A stretch of 16,390 nucleotides of DNA from an uncultured marine group I thaumarchaeote. Lineage in GTDB: Archaea > Thermoproteota > Nitrososphaeria > Nitrososphaerales > Nitrosopumilaceae. Shown one piece after another: positions 1 through 6,529 of the stretch. Within the stretch, counting starts at the first letter, position 1. Each line of letters begins with the position of its first letter. Position numbers and translations under genes: made by a program. The DNA lies in NCBI GenBank assembly GCA_902512865.1, contig CABXKZ010000013.1, positions 1 to 16,390 on the forward strand, in the 5' to 3' direction. A model generated the notes under the pieces. The model saw only the letters and a program-made list of their open reading frames with translations. It did not search any database and was not told the origin of the DNA.

Positions 1-105
1 TGAGCTAAAATCAATTATTTTCTCATTTGGATTCTTAATTGAAAATATACCTCCGTGAGAAGCGGGAATATGCGAAATTGCGTTGATATTTGGGTTTATT
101 TCCAT
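1..105 (-). CDS. CobD/HisC-like PLP-dependent aminotransferase, N-terminal fragment
   Basis: The first 35 codons of a minus-strand gene that runs off the left edge. The start is the ATG at 105-103. The visible peptide contains S-H-G-G at residues 16-19 and ends in I-I-D-F-S-S. The pairing of an early HGG with a following 'IIDFSSNINP'-type segment is typical of threonine-phosphate decarboxylase (CobD) and related histidinol-phosphate aminotransferases, which are fold-type I PLP enzymes. CobD makes the aminopropanol linker of cobalamin; HisC acts in histidine synthesis. The lysine that holds PLP lies outside the window, so the two cannot be separated here, although the HGG favours CobD. The gene diverges from asd across an 84-bp spacer. 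Confidence 0.6.
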   Translation of the reverse strand, partial: MEINPNINAISHIPASHGGIFSIKNPNEKIIDFSS

Positions 106-189
106 AGTTTGAAATAAACTAATTCAGTATAGTATTCTTTTGGTTATTTTTCTAAAGGAATATTAACTGAAAATTGTCAAATTGGATCT
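106..189. promoter_or_regulatory. Divergent promoter spacer between the CobD-like gene and asd
   Basis: An 84-bp AT-rich spacer between two divergent starts. AATATTA at about 159-165 lies 25-31 nt before the asd ATG and is the best plus-strand TATA candidate. AATACTATAC, read on the minus strand around 128-137, is the matching candidate for the leftward gene. Both are inferred from spacing and composition only. Confidence 0.4.
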
Positions 190-1263
190 ATGAAAAAAAG
201 AGTTGCTATAGTCGGAGTCACAGGTTCTGTGGGTCAAGAATTTGTACAATCGTTAGATAATCATCCATGGTTCGAAGTAACTCAAATTGCAGCATCTGAA
301 CGTTCAGCAGGAAAAATGTATCTTGATGCAATTAGGGATTCTAGTGGAATTATTGCATGGGATGTGAGTGGACCAATTCCAGAATATATCAAAAATATGA
401 AAGTTTTAAAAATAGATGAAGTAAATGTTCAAGAATTAGATTTAATCTTCTCAGCAGTGGAATCAGAAGCTGCTAGAGATATAGAAACTAAATTTGCAAA
501 GGATTTGCCAGTAATTTCAACATCATCTGCCTATAGATATGAAGAAGATGTGCCAATTCTAATTCCTGGAATAAATGATGAACAAGCTGAATTATTAGAA
601 ATTCAGAAGAAGAATAGAGATTGGAAAGGATGGGTTGCGCCACTTCCAAACTGTACAACTACAGGTTTAGCAATTACACTAAAACCATTACTAGAAAAAT
701 ACGGTGCAAAAAAAGTAATGATGACTTCAATGCAAGCAATTTCAGGTGGAGGAAAAACTGGAGTGTCAGCAATGGGAATTACAGATAATATTTTGCCATA
801 CATACCAAAAGAAGAGAACAAAGTTAGAATAGAAACCAGAAAAATTCTTGGGAAACTAAAAGATGGAAAGATTGAAGATGCAGATATCAAAGTGAGTTGC
901 ACCTGTACAAGAGTTCCAGTAATTGATGGACATACAGAATCAGTATTTGTTGAGACAGAAAAAGAGATCGACCCTAGTGTAGCAAAAGATACGTACAATG
1001 AGTATAACAAAGACATTTCAGTTTCAGGATTACCTTCTGCACCAGAAAAATATTATGCGTTTCACGAAGATCCAACAAGACCACAGCCTAGAATGGAAAG
1101 AGAAGTTGGCGGCGGTATGACTACTTCAATTGGTAGAGTTGAAAAAGAAGAATTATTTGAAAATGGACTAAAGTATATGTTATTTTCACATAATAAAAAA
1201 ATGGGCTCTGCAAAAGGAGCAGTTCTTTTGGCAGAGATGCTTTACAAAAAAGAGAAGATTTAA
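190..1263 (+). CDS. asd: Aspartate-semialdehyde dehydrogenase (archaeal/fungal type)
   Basis: Expected to reduce L-4-aspartyl phosphate to aspartate semialdehyde with NADPH in the cytosol, the branch point to threonine, methionine, isoleucine and lysine. The protein has 357 residues, the usual family length. An N-terminal Rossmann motif G-V-T-G-S-V-G lies at 9-15. The catalytic cysteine is Cys155 in P-L-P-N-C-T-T-T-G, and the substrate-binding Arg241 and catalytic His248 lie in R-V-P-V-I-D-G-H. The segment S-S-A-Y-R at 112-116 is typical of the archaeal/fungal branch rather than the bacterial one. Malonyl-CoA reductase of Sulfolobales belongs to this same family, so a role in the 3-hydroxypropionate/4-hydroxybutyrate CO2 fixation cycle cannot be excluded from sequence. 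The start ATG fits the usual N-terminus MKKRVAIVG. Confidence 0.9.
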   Translation: MKKRVAIVGVTGSVGQEFVQSLDNHPWFEVTQIAASERSAGKMYLDAIRDSSGIIAWDVSGPIPEYIKNMKVLKIDEVNVQELDLIFSAVESEAARDIETKFAKDLPVISTSSAYRYEEDVPILIPGINDEQAELLEIQKKNRDWKGWVAPLPNCTTTGLAITLKPLLEKYGAKKVMMTSMQAISGGGKTGVSAMGITDNILPYIPKEENKVRIETRKILGKLKDGKIEDADIKVSCTCTRVPVIDGHTESVFVETEKEIDPSVAKDTYNEYNKDISVSGLPSAPEKYYAFHEDPTRPQPRMEREVGGGMTTSIGRVEKEELFENGLKYMLFSHNKKMGSAKGAVLLAEMLYKKEKI

Positions 1264-1277
1264 TCTAAAATTTTAGA
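1264..1277. promoter_or_regulatory. 14-bp perfect palindrome upstream of the Lrp-type gene
   Basis: TCTAAAATTTTAGA is a perfect palindrome that starts directly after the asd stop codon. It ends about 17 nt before a TATA-like CTTTATTAAA at 1294-1303 that would serve the Lrp/AsnC gene. Lrp-family proteins often bind short AT-rich palindromes near their own promoter, so this may be an autoregulatory operator. In DNA this AT-rich, chance remains a fair alternative. Confidence 0.3.
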
Positions 1278-1293
1278 AATTTTCCAATAATAT

Positions 1294-1303
1294 CTTTATT
1301 AAA
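1294..1303 (+). promoter_or_regulatory. TATA box for the Lrp/AsnC regulator
   Basis: CTTTATTAAA lies about 32-41 nt ahead of the ATG at 1335. A purine-rich GGAGAA at 1325-1330 just before the start could act as a ribosome-binding site, so this transcript probably carries a short leader. Confidence 0.45.
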
Positions 1304-1334
1304 GGTAGTAATTTCTAAGATTCCGGAGAATTAA

Positions 1335-1790
1335 ATGGCAAAGATAGATAATCTTGATTTAAAAATTCTTTCAGAATTGAGTAATGATGCATCAGTATCA
1401 GTTCCAAAGTTATCAGAGAAAATTAATGTCAATTCATCTGTTGTTTATAGTAGAATTAAACGTCTTTTAAAACAAAAATTAATTCAGAGATATACAATAG
1501 ATGTTAATGATAAAGAATTAGGATATGTAGTAAAATCAGTTACAGGAATTAATATGGATTCCAAAAAGCGAGACACAATAATTGATGAGTTGTTCAAAAT
1601 TGAGGGTGTTAGAGAGATTTCAGAAGTTACAGGACGATTTGATATTATGGTTACAATGTATGCAAAATCATTAAATGAGATGCACAAGGTGGTTTCGGAA
1701 AATATTGGTAAAATTGGAGGGATCTTAGGTTCTGAGAGCTTTATAGAGATGAAAAGAAGGACAAAACCAATGCCTTACATGCCAAAGTAA
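1335..1790 (+). CDS. Lrp/AsnC-family transcriptional regulator
   Basis: A 151-residue DNA-binding regulator of the feast/famine family. Residues 1-60 form the winged helix-turn-helix: D-L-K-I-L-S-E-L-S-N-D-A, then the recognition region V-V-Y-S-R-I-K-R-L. Residues from about 66 to 145 form the RAM ligand-binding and oligomerisation domain, with the hallmark G-V-R-E-I-S-E-V-T-G-R-F-D-I-M-V. Length and domain order are standard. The ligand, usually an amino acid or related metabolite, cannot be read from sequence. It sits 71 bp after asd on the same strand and 37 bp before ctaB, so either may be a target. A perfect palindrome lies just ahead of its promoter. Confidence 0.9.
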   Translation: MAKIDNLDLKILSELSNDASVSVPKLSEKINVNSSVVYSRIKRLLKQKLIQRYTIDVNDKELGYVVKSVTGINMDSKKRDTIIDELFKIEGVREISEVTGRFDIMVTMYAKSLNEMHKVVSENIGKIGGILGSESFIEMKRRTKPMPYMPK

Positions 1791-1827
1791 ACGCGTGATA
1801 TTTATTTTTCCGAGGAAAAGAGATTAC

Positions 1828-2757
1828 ATGCAAGAAACAACTACAAAAATTAAAATAAAAACATACTATGAGTTAACAAAACCAAAAATTTGGTATCTCT
1901 TAGTTTTTACAGCATTTGGAACTGCAATAACTGCATCAAATATCTATAACATTGAGATTTCAATTGCGACCTGGGCCTTGATGCTTTTTGGAGTGGCTGC
2001 AGGTTCTGCAGCTGCTAATACTTTGACGAATTATCATGATAGAGATATTGATGAAGTCATGGAGAGAACAAAGGGAAGACCAATACCAAGTAAGAGGATT
2101 TTCCCTGCTGAAAAAGCAAGGGACTTTGGATTAGTTTTAGCAGGAATTTCAATTGCTTGTGCATTTGGAATTGCATTCACTACATCATTTTGGAACGGAA
2201 TGTGGTGTGGTATTTTTATGGTATTTGGTTTGGCAGATAATATTGTCATTTACAGTCACGCATTAAAAAGAAAAAGTCAACTTAACATCATTCTAGGAGG
2301 ATTTTCTGGAGGTGCACCTGCAATGATTGGATATGCTGCGGTAACACTAACTGGATTGTGGGATTTTGGATTGATCATGGCAGGACTAGTATTCATTTGG
2401 ATCCCAATGCACATTTGGGCGTTAACATTACATTTTAGAGATGATTATCAAAAAGTCAAGGTTCCGATGTTAACTGCAGTATTATCTGAAAAGACATCAG
2501 CTAGAGTAATTGCTGCAACTACAGTGATGATGGTGGTGTTTAGTGTGGTACCGTTCTTTTTGACAACTGATACAGGTGAACCAGTAATGAGTGAAGTTTA
2601 CCTATACACTGCAATAGCATCAGGTATCTTGATGGTTGTACTTAGTGCATGGGTTGTATCAAAACCAACTGAAAAGGCTTCATGGGTTTTGTTCAAATTT
2701 TCCAGTCCATATCTAGCAGTACTATTTATAGCATTAATGGTAGATTCCGCACTTTAA
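1828..2757 (+). CDS. ctaB: Protohaem IX farnesyltransferase (haem O synthase)
   Basis: A UbiA-superfamily integral membrane prenyltransferase that attaches farnesyl to haem b to give haem O, for the haem-copper terminal oxidase of aerobic respiration. The aspartate-rich prenyl diphosphate motif is seen as N-Y-H-D-R-D-I-D-E-V-M followed by R-T-K-G-R-P-I-P, and the second conserved block as Y-S-H-A-L-K-R-K-S. About eight or nine hydrophobic segments follow the pattern of the family. The ATG at 1828 gives 309 residues. A GTG at 1795 would add 11 residues but overlaps the likely TATA sequence (ATATTTATTTTT, about 1799-1810), and GAGGAAAAG lies ahead of the ATG, so the later start is preferred. 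Confidence 0.88.
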   Translation: MQETTTKIKIKTYYELTKPKIWYLLVFTAFGTAITASNIYNIEISIATWALMLFGVAAGSAAANTLTNYHDRDIDEVMERTKGRPIPSKRIFPAEKARDFGLVLAGISIACAFGIAFTTSFWNGMWCGIFMVFGLADNIVIYSHALKRKSQLNIILGGFSGGAPAMIGYAAVTLTGLWDFGLIMAGLVFIWIPMHIWALTLHFRDDYQKVKVPMLTAVLSEKTSARVIAATTVMMVVFSVVPFFLTTDTGEPVMSEVYLYTAIASGILMVVLSAWVVSKPTEKASWVLFKFSSPYLAVLFIALMVDSAL

Positions 2758-2774
2758 GAAAAAAAACGTATAAC

Positions 2775-2783
2775 TTTTTAATA
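2775..2783 (+). promoter_or_regulatory. TATA box for the DUF1059 gene
   Basis: TTTTTAATA is 21-29 nt ahead of the ATG at 2804, the spacing expected for a leaderless archaeal transcript. It lies in the 46-bp spacer after ctaB. Confidence 0.45.
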
Positions 2784-2803
2784 CCAAATTCGGTCGTTCT
2801 ACC

Positions 2804-2980
2804 ATGGTTATAGAATTAGTTTGTAAAGACTACGGATATGACTGTGATTTTGTCGCCGAAGGTGAAAATGTTGAGGATGTTATGAAAGAGTTTGGTAAGC
2901 ATTCAGATGAAGAACATGGATTATGGTATTCAGACGAATCACTAAAACAGATTGTTCAAAACAAATACAATACAAAATGA
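2804..2980 (+). CDS. DUF1059 family small protein
   Basis: A 58-residue ORF. It begins M-V-I-E-L-V-C-K-D-Y-G-Y-D-C, continues with an A-E-G-E-N-V-E-D-V-M segment and has H-S-D-E-E-H at 33-38. This order (C-x6-C, then a helix, then an HxxxxH-type segment) matches DUF1059, a family of predicted small metal-binding proteins common in archaea and bacteria. Cys7, Cys14, His33 and His38 are possible ligands. No biochemical role is established for the family as far as I know. The gene has its own TATA-like element. Its stop at 2978-2980 lies only 2 bp from the stop of the convergent MDR gene, which leaves no space for a terminator between them. Confidence 0.8.
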   Translation: MVIELVCKDYGYDCDFVAEGENVEDVMKEFGKHSDEEHGLWYSDESLKQIVQNKYNTK

Positions 2981-2982
2981 TT

Positions 2983-4053
2983 TTAAGGTTTTAAAATAAT
3001 TTTTCCAACTAATCCTTTTCCGTTAAGCATTTTTTCATGAGCATCTACTGCATTCTCAAATGTAAAAACAGAATCAATAATTACCTTAATCTTTCCTTGA
3101 CCCATCCAGTGAAAACCTTCTTCCAACTCTGCACGGGTTCCCTGTGTAGAACCTAAAATATTAATTCCTTTGAAAAAGATATGACGTAAATCAGCTGGTG
3201 CATCATATCCAGTTGTAGCACCAGTTGTTACCATTGTTGAACCATATTTCAAAAGTGTAAGTTCCTTGTTGAAATGAGAACCACCAATGTGTTCAAAAAT
3301 TACATCAATTCCGGGTGATCCACCATTTAGTTTTACAATTTCTTTGGTAATTGCCCTGACTTCTTTATGCCAATCATCTTTTCTATGATCAACAGCATAA
3401 TCTGCTCCTAATTCTTTTAGTTTTTCTAATTTTTCGGGGCTTGCAGTTGCAATAACTGTACAGCCATACAGTTTTGCAATTTGAATACCAAATATTCCAA
3501 CCCCAGAGCTACCACCCATTACAAGAACAGTTTGTCCAGGTCTAATTTTTGCCCTTCCAACTAGCATATGCCATGAAGTAAGAAGAGTCATCGAAGCCGC
3601 CGCTGCTTCATCATAACTAACATTATCAGGAATTTTTATGACATTGATTTCTGGTAGATGTGCAATTTCACAATATCCACCCCAAAGTGGACCAGTTTCA
3701 AATCCCCAAATTTTTCTGTCCCTACAATCATATTCTCTTCCAGAAGTGCATGCTGAACAAACACGACATGACATATTTCCATGTGAAACAACTCTATCAC
3801 CAACTTTAATATTTTTTACATTTTCACCAACGGCGATTACTTCACCTGCTGCATCAGTTCCAGAAATATGTGGTAGTGGAACAGCCAAAGGTTTACCTCT
3901 CATTCCCCAAATATCATCATAGTTTAGTGCAGCAGCTTTTACACGAAATAATACTTCATTTTGTTTTACATTTGGTTCAGGAATATCTTTTAGTTTTAGA
4001 ATTGATGCAAAATCATTATCCTTTGCATATTTTTCATAAACTAGTGCTTTCAT
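2983..4053 (-). CDS. Zinc-binding MDR-superfamily oxidoreductase (alcohol dehydrogenase/enoyl reductase-like)
   Basis: A 356-residue medium-chain dehydrogenase/reductase. The N-terminal GroES-like domain has the structural zinc cysteines Cys96, Cys99, Cys102 and Cys110 (C-x2-C-x2-C-x7-C). The Rossmann domain carries G-G-S-S-G-V-G at 180-186, the form found in quinone-reductase and acyl-CoA-reductase branches. The catalytic zinc site looks lost: the usual G-H-E is G-T-D at 65-67, and the usual catalytic Cys lies in a N-Y-D-D-I-W segment with no Cys. Oxidation of simple alcohols is therefore unlikely, and NADPH-dependent reduction of an activated double bond is more plausible. The gene starts 6 bp after ubiD and is probably cotranscribed with it. 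The substrate is unknown. Confidence 0.8.
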   Translation of the reverse strand: MKALVYEKYAKDNDFASILKLKDIPEPNVKQNEVLFRVKAAALNYDDIWGMRGKPLAVPLPHISGTDAAGEVIAVGENVKNIKVGDRVVSHGNMSCRVCSACTSGREYDCRDRKIWGFETGPLWGGYCEIAHLPEINVIKIPDNVSYDEAAAASMTLLTSWHMLVGRAKIRPGQTVLVMGGSSGVGIFGIQIAKLYGCTVIATASPEKLEKLKELGADYAVDHRKDDWHKEVRAITKEIVKLNGGSPGIDVIFEHIGGSHFNKELTLLKYGSTMVTTGATTGYDAPADLRHIFFKGINILGSTQGTRAELEEGFHWMGQGKIKVIIDSVFTFENAVDAHEKMLNGKGLVGKIILKP

Positions 4054-4059
4054 TTTTTA

Positions 4060-5388
4060 TTAATAATCATTCAAAGATATTTTATCAAGTTTTGGGATTT
4101 TTGCAATTTCAAAACCTTCTTTTCTTTTATTCAGAGGTCTCGTTGCATCAATTCCAAGTTTAGCAGTCTTAAGATTTTTCTGATCACTAGAAGGATCCAA
4201 GCTCGAACCACGAACATTTTTTATTAATACAATGTCCTTATCAGCCTGAAATCTAGTTGCCATTGCATATTCAACCTGGTCAGAGCTTGATGGATCAATA
4301 TCATCATCAACAACTGTAACCATTTTTAGAGAACGATGAGATGCAAAAATTTCATTAATTATTTTTTTTACATTTGTAGAAGGTGTTTTTGATATTTGTG
4401 CCACAGCATGAAGCCAATGTGAACCTCCATTAGACAATATTACTTGGTTAGTTCTAGGGAACTTTTTCTTTATTATTCCATTAAGTTTTGATTCAATCGG
4501 CATTCCCATTAACAAATGATGTTCTCCAAATCCAGATAAAATATCATGAAAAATTGGATTATTTCTATAGTACATTTTTTCTAATTCAAAGAGTGGTTGT
4601 TCCCTTGGATGATCATAGGTACGCAACATTTCAACCATCCATTCTTTATCAGTTCTATCTTGGAGTATTTTTCCTTCCATAACAATTTCAGTGCCTGATG
4701 GGACATGCATTCCAGAATATGGACATTTTGAGAGGGTCAATTTTTTGCCTAATAACGAATTTGCTATATGAAGTTCATCTTTTCCCCAGTCCGCCTGATA
4801 AGCACCTGCAATAGATATTGCTGGATGAACACCTACAGTAATTGCAATTTTAAGATCTTCACCATGTTCTTTTGCATTAATGAAATTTCTATGTGAATGA
4901 CGTCCCTCAACCATTCTAATTGAGAAATGTTTTCTATCAACTGGCATTAATCTATGAAATGCAGAATTTTGTGTTTTGAATTCATAGTTTTGAGAATAAA
5001 CTATAGCAGATGTGATGAATGGTCCCGACTCTTTCTCAAAGTGAGTAACAATAGGAAGTTTCGATAAGTCATTTGATGTATTTTCAAAGAATTTTCCGCT
5101 ATTGATAATTTTTGGTTTTTTTGCATTTTTGATTGAAGAGTAAATTGATTCATGTATTTTATTTTCTTTTGCATTTACTGCTAGTGCAAATCTTTTTCGC
5201 GTGCCAACTAAATTACTAACTAATTTGAAATTATTTTGTTTTATATTTTCAAAAAGCAATGCTGAACTTTTATCGGCTTTTGCAGTAATTCCTGCAATTT
5301 CAAATTTTGTTGAAACCTTTTTTTGGATAATTTTTAGTTCTTTAGATTTTTTTAGTTTGGATATATATTCACGTAAGTCTCCAGTCAT
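4060..5388 (-). CDS. UbiD-family decarboxylase, probable anhydromevalonate phosphate decarboxylase
   Basis: A 442-residue protein of the prenylated-FMN-dependent UbiD family. Diagnostic stretches include H-P-A-I-S-I-A-G-A at 188-196, P-Y-S-G-M-H-V-P-S-G-T-E-I-V-M-E-G around 223-239, and a C-terminal R-G-S-S-L-D-P-S-S. Family knowledge: archaeal UbiD proteins of this size and C-terminal pattern include trans-anhydromevalonate 5-phosphate decarboxylase of the archaeal mevalonate pathway, which feeds ether-lipid synthesis. That function is my inference. The usual E-G-P-F-x-D/E catalytic stretch is replaced by E-W-M-V-E at 249-253, one residue shorter. The start overlaps the stop of the upstream gene as ATGA, which implies translational coupling. 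The MDR gene follows after 6 bp. No UbiX-type prenyltransferase, needed for the cofactor, is in the window. Confidence 0.8.
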   Translation of the reverse strand: MTGDLREYISKLKKSKELKIIQKKVSTKFEIAGITAKADKSSALLFENIKQNNFKLVSNLVGTRKRFALAVNAKENKIHESIYSSIKNAKKPKIINSGKFFENTSNDLSKLPIVTHFEKESGPFITSAIVYSQNYEFKTQNSAFHRLMPVDRKHFSIRMVEGRHSHRNFINAKEHGEDLKIAITVGVHPAISIAGAYQADWGKDELHIANSLLGKKLTLSKCPYSGMHVPSGTEIVMEGKILQDRTDKEWMVEMLRTYDHPREQPLFELEKMYYRNNPIFHDILSGFGEHHLLMGMPIESKLNGIIKKKFPRTNQVILSNGGSHWLHAVAQISKTPSTNVKKIINEIFASHRSLKMVTVVDDDIDPSSSDQVEYAMATRFQADKDIVLIKNVRGSSLDPSSDQKNLKTAKLGIDATRPLNKRKEGFEIAKIPKLDKISLNDY

Positions 5389-5717
5389 TGAGTAATTTCT
5401 CCCATTATTTCATGCATTAATTGTTTTGTAGTGTTATTATCTAATGATCTTTCAAAATTTGCAGTAACAAGACATATGCCTTTTAAAAAAGATGAGATTT
5501 TTTCAGATAATAATTTCAAAAAAAGTTCTTCGGATTTAGTCGGTATAATAATGGAAGTTGATGGGACAGGTCCAGAGCTAATAGAGATTAGCATTGGACC
5601 AATTTTTGGAGAATTTTCAGAGATGGAGATTATCATTCCATTTTCAAAATTTAGCATGTTAACTAGGAAAGTACGATTCTCGTATGCAATTGTCTTTGTA
5701 TTACAACCAGTTTCCAC
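5385..5717 (-). CDS. Small conserved protein, possible PAC3/PAC4-like proteasome assembly chaperone
   Basis: A 110-residue protein with a GTG start. It alternates predicted beta-strands (R-T-F-L-V-N-M-L-N-F, then G-M-I-I-S-I-S, then K-I-G-P-M-L-I-S-I-S) with a long C-terminal helix and the segment L-L-S-E-K-I-S-S-F-L-K-G-I-C-L-V-T-A-N-F. This layout resembles the PAC3/PAC4 (PSMG3/PSMG4) chaperone fold, which ends with a helix and a 'VSxN'-like strand; the match is by eye and remote. The internal Met at 5657 would remove the first strand, so the GTG start 16 bp after the preceding stop is preferred. Its TGA overlaps the ubiD ATG by 4 nt. If the chaperone idea is wrong, it could be an accessory partner of the decarboxylase. 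Confidence 0.6.
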   Translation of the reverse strand: METGCNTKTIAYENRTFLVNMLNFENGMIISISENSPKIGPMLISISSGPVPSTSIIIPTKSEELFLKLLSEKISSFLKGICLVTANFERSLDNNTTKQLMHEIMGEITQ

Positions 5718-5733
5718 AACAAGACTTTTTCAA

Positions 5734-6360
5734 TTATGCCTTTATTGCTATCGGTTCAGACTTTGCTTCGAATGCATCTTTGATTAGATCTCTTGCCTTT
5801 TTGATAGTTATGCGTTCTTCAGATTTTCTGAGTTCTTCAACAGTCTTTGTTTTTGTCCATCCTTCAGATACAGCAGTTTCTAATGTTGTTTTAACAAAAT
5901 CAGATGATTCTTCTGCAACTTCAACAGGAGTATCAACAGGGGTATTCTTTGCATCAAATGCCTCTTTAGTTAATTCTCTTGCCTTTTTAATGGTCATGTG
6001 TTCTTCAGATTTTCTGAGTTCTTCAACAGTCTTTGTTTTTGTCCATCCTTCAGATACAGCAGTTTCTAATGTTGTTTTAACAAAATCAGATGATTCTGCT
6101 GAAACTGTTGCAACTTGTGCCACCTCAATAGTTTGAGATTTGATAGATGCTGCGTCAGCTTCAACTCTTGCTCGGAGTTTTGCCTTATATTTCAAATTAC
6201 GTGGTTTAGTTCTTAATCGGTAACCACAGCATGGGCACCAAAGTCCTTCCCAGTTAATGAATATTTCACAGATTTGACAACGTCTTTGACCAGATGCATA
6301 ACGCCCAGTGCCTACTGGTTTTTGTGCTTTGTATCTAGAACAGATTCCTTTACATGTCAT
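5734..6360 (-). CDS. Zinc-ribbon protein with duplicated C-terminal module
   Basis: A 208-residue protein. The N-terminus (1-55) is Cys-rich: Cys3, Cys7, Cys28, Cys31, Cys42, Cys44 and Cys45, with R-C-Q-I-C and W-C-P-C-C-G-Y-R-L-R, which suggests one or two zinc-binding knuckles; this domain type recurs in thaumarchaeal proteins. A basic linker (51-65) follows. Residues 89-138 and 151-200 are two copies of a 50-residue charged, helical module that begins E-S-S-D-F-V-K-T-T-L-E and carries T-V-E-E-L-R-K-S-E-E. The copies differ at few residues, and 98 bp of their DNA are identical. Function is unknown; nucleic-acid binding is plausible from the zinc ribbon and basic linker. It is the first gene of a minus-strand unit with its own TATA box. 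Confidence 0.75.
   Translation of the reverse strand: MTCKGICSRYKAQKPVGTGRYASGQRRCQICEIFINWEGLWCPCCGYRLRTKPRNLKYKAKLRARVEADAASIKSQTIEVAQVATVSAESSDFVKTTLETAVSEGWTKTKTVEELRKSEEHMTIKKARELTKEAFDAKNTPVDTPVEVAEESSDFVKTTLETAVSEGWTKTKTVEELRKSEERITIKKARDLIKDAFEAKSEPIAIKA
5814..5911 (-). repeat. 98-bp direct repeat, copy 2 (C-terminal module)
   Basis: Base-for-base identical to 6000-6097 at an offset of 186 bp (62 codons). It encodes the first two-thirds of the second 50-residue module of the zinc-ribbon protein. The part of the module downstream in the coding sense (5761-5813) differs from its partner at about 11 of 53 positions. Confidence 0.9.
6000..6097 (-). repeat. 98-bp direct repeat, copy 1 (first module)
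   Basis: Partner of 5814-5911, identical over 98 bp. Identity stops abruptly at both ends, although the modules remain homologous beyond the 5946-5999 side. This pattern suggests recent gene conversion or renewed unequal exchange on top of an older duplication. Confidence 0.9.
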
Positions 6361-6390
6361 TTTTTATCTAAATATTGTAGAATTTACAAC

Positions 6391-6400
6391 TATATAAAAC
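6391..6400 (-). promoter_or_regulatory. TATA box for the zinc-ribbon/ubiD gene unit
   Basis: Minus-strand GTTTTATATA lies 31-40 nt ahead of the ATG at 6360. It is preceded by the purine-containing GATCC, a possible BRE. The transcript would have a leader of roughly 5-10 nt. The wider spacer 6361-6529 is very AT-rich and shows no other clear gene or structure. Confidence 0.5.
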
Positions 6401-6529
6401 GGATCTAACAATTTTTTACAAAAAAATTGATTTTTTATGTAAAAAATTTATTGATTTATATAGAAAAATGAATCAATTTCAAAAAAAATGGAATTATCTA
6501 TAAATATCTTTGTGTTTTCGGACTTTGTA

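Noticed and set aside
1795..1827. GTG start that extends CtaB by 11 residues
   Set aside because: The extension overlaps the TATA-like sequence, and the family starts nearer the first membrane helix; the ATG at 1828 is preferred.
5431..5787. Plus-strand frame of 118 codons opposite the PAC-like gene
   Set aside because: The minus-strand frame shares an ATGA junction with ubiD and has regular spacing in a gene unit; the plus-strand frame has no promoter and runs across the end of a neighbouring gene.
5684..6136. Plus-strand frame with a duplicated Ser/Phe-rich peptide
   Set aside because: It is the antisense of the repeated modules of the minus-strand zinc-ribbon gene. The minus-strand frame has the recognisable Cys motifs, a promoter and operon spacing.
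6424..6479. Inverted repeat AAATTGATT ... AATCAATTT
   Set aside because: Only 9 bp per arm, 38 bp apart, in a spacer made almost wholly of A and T; expected by chance.
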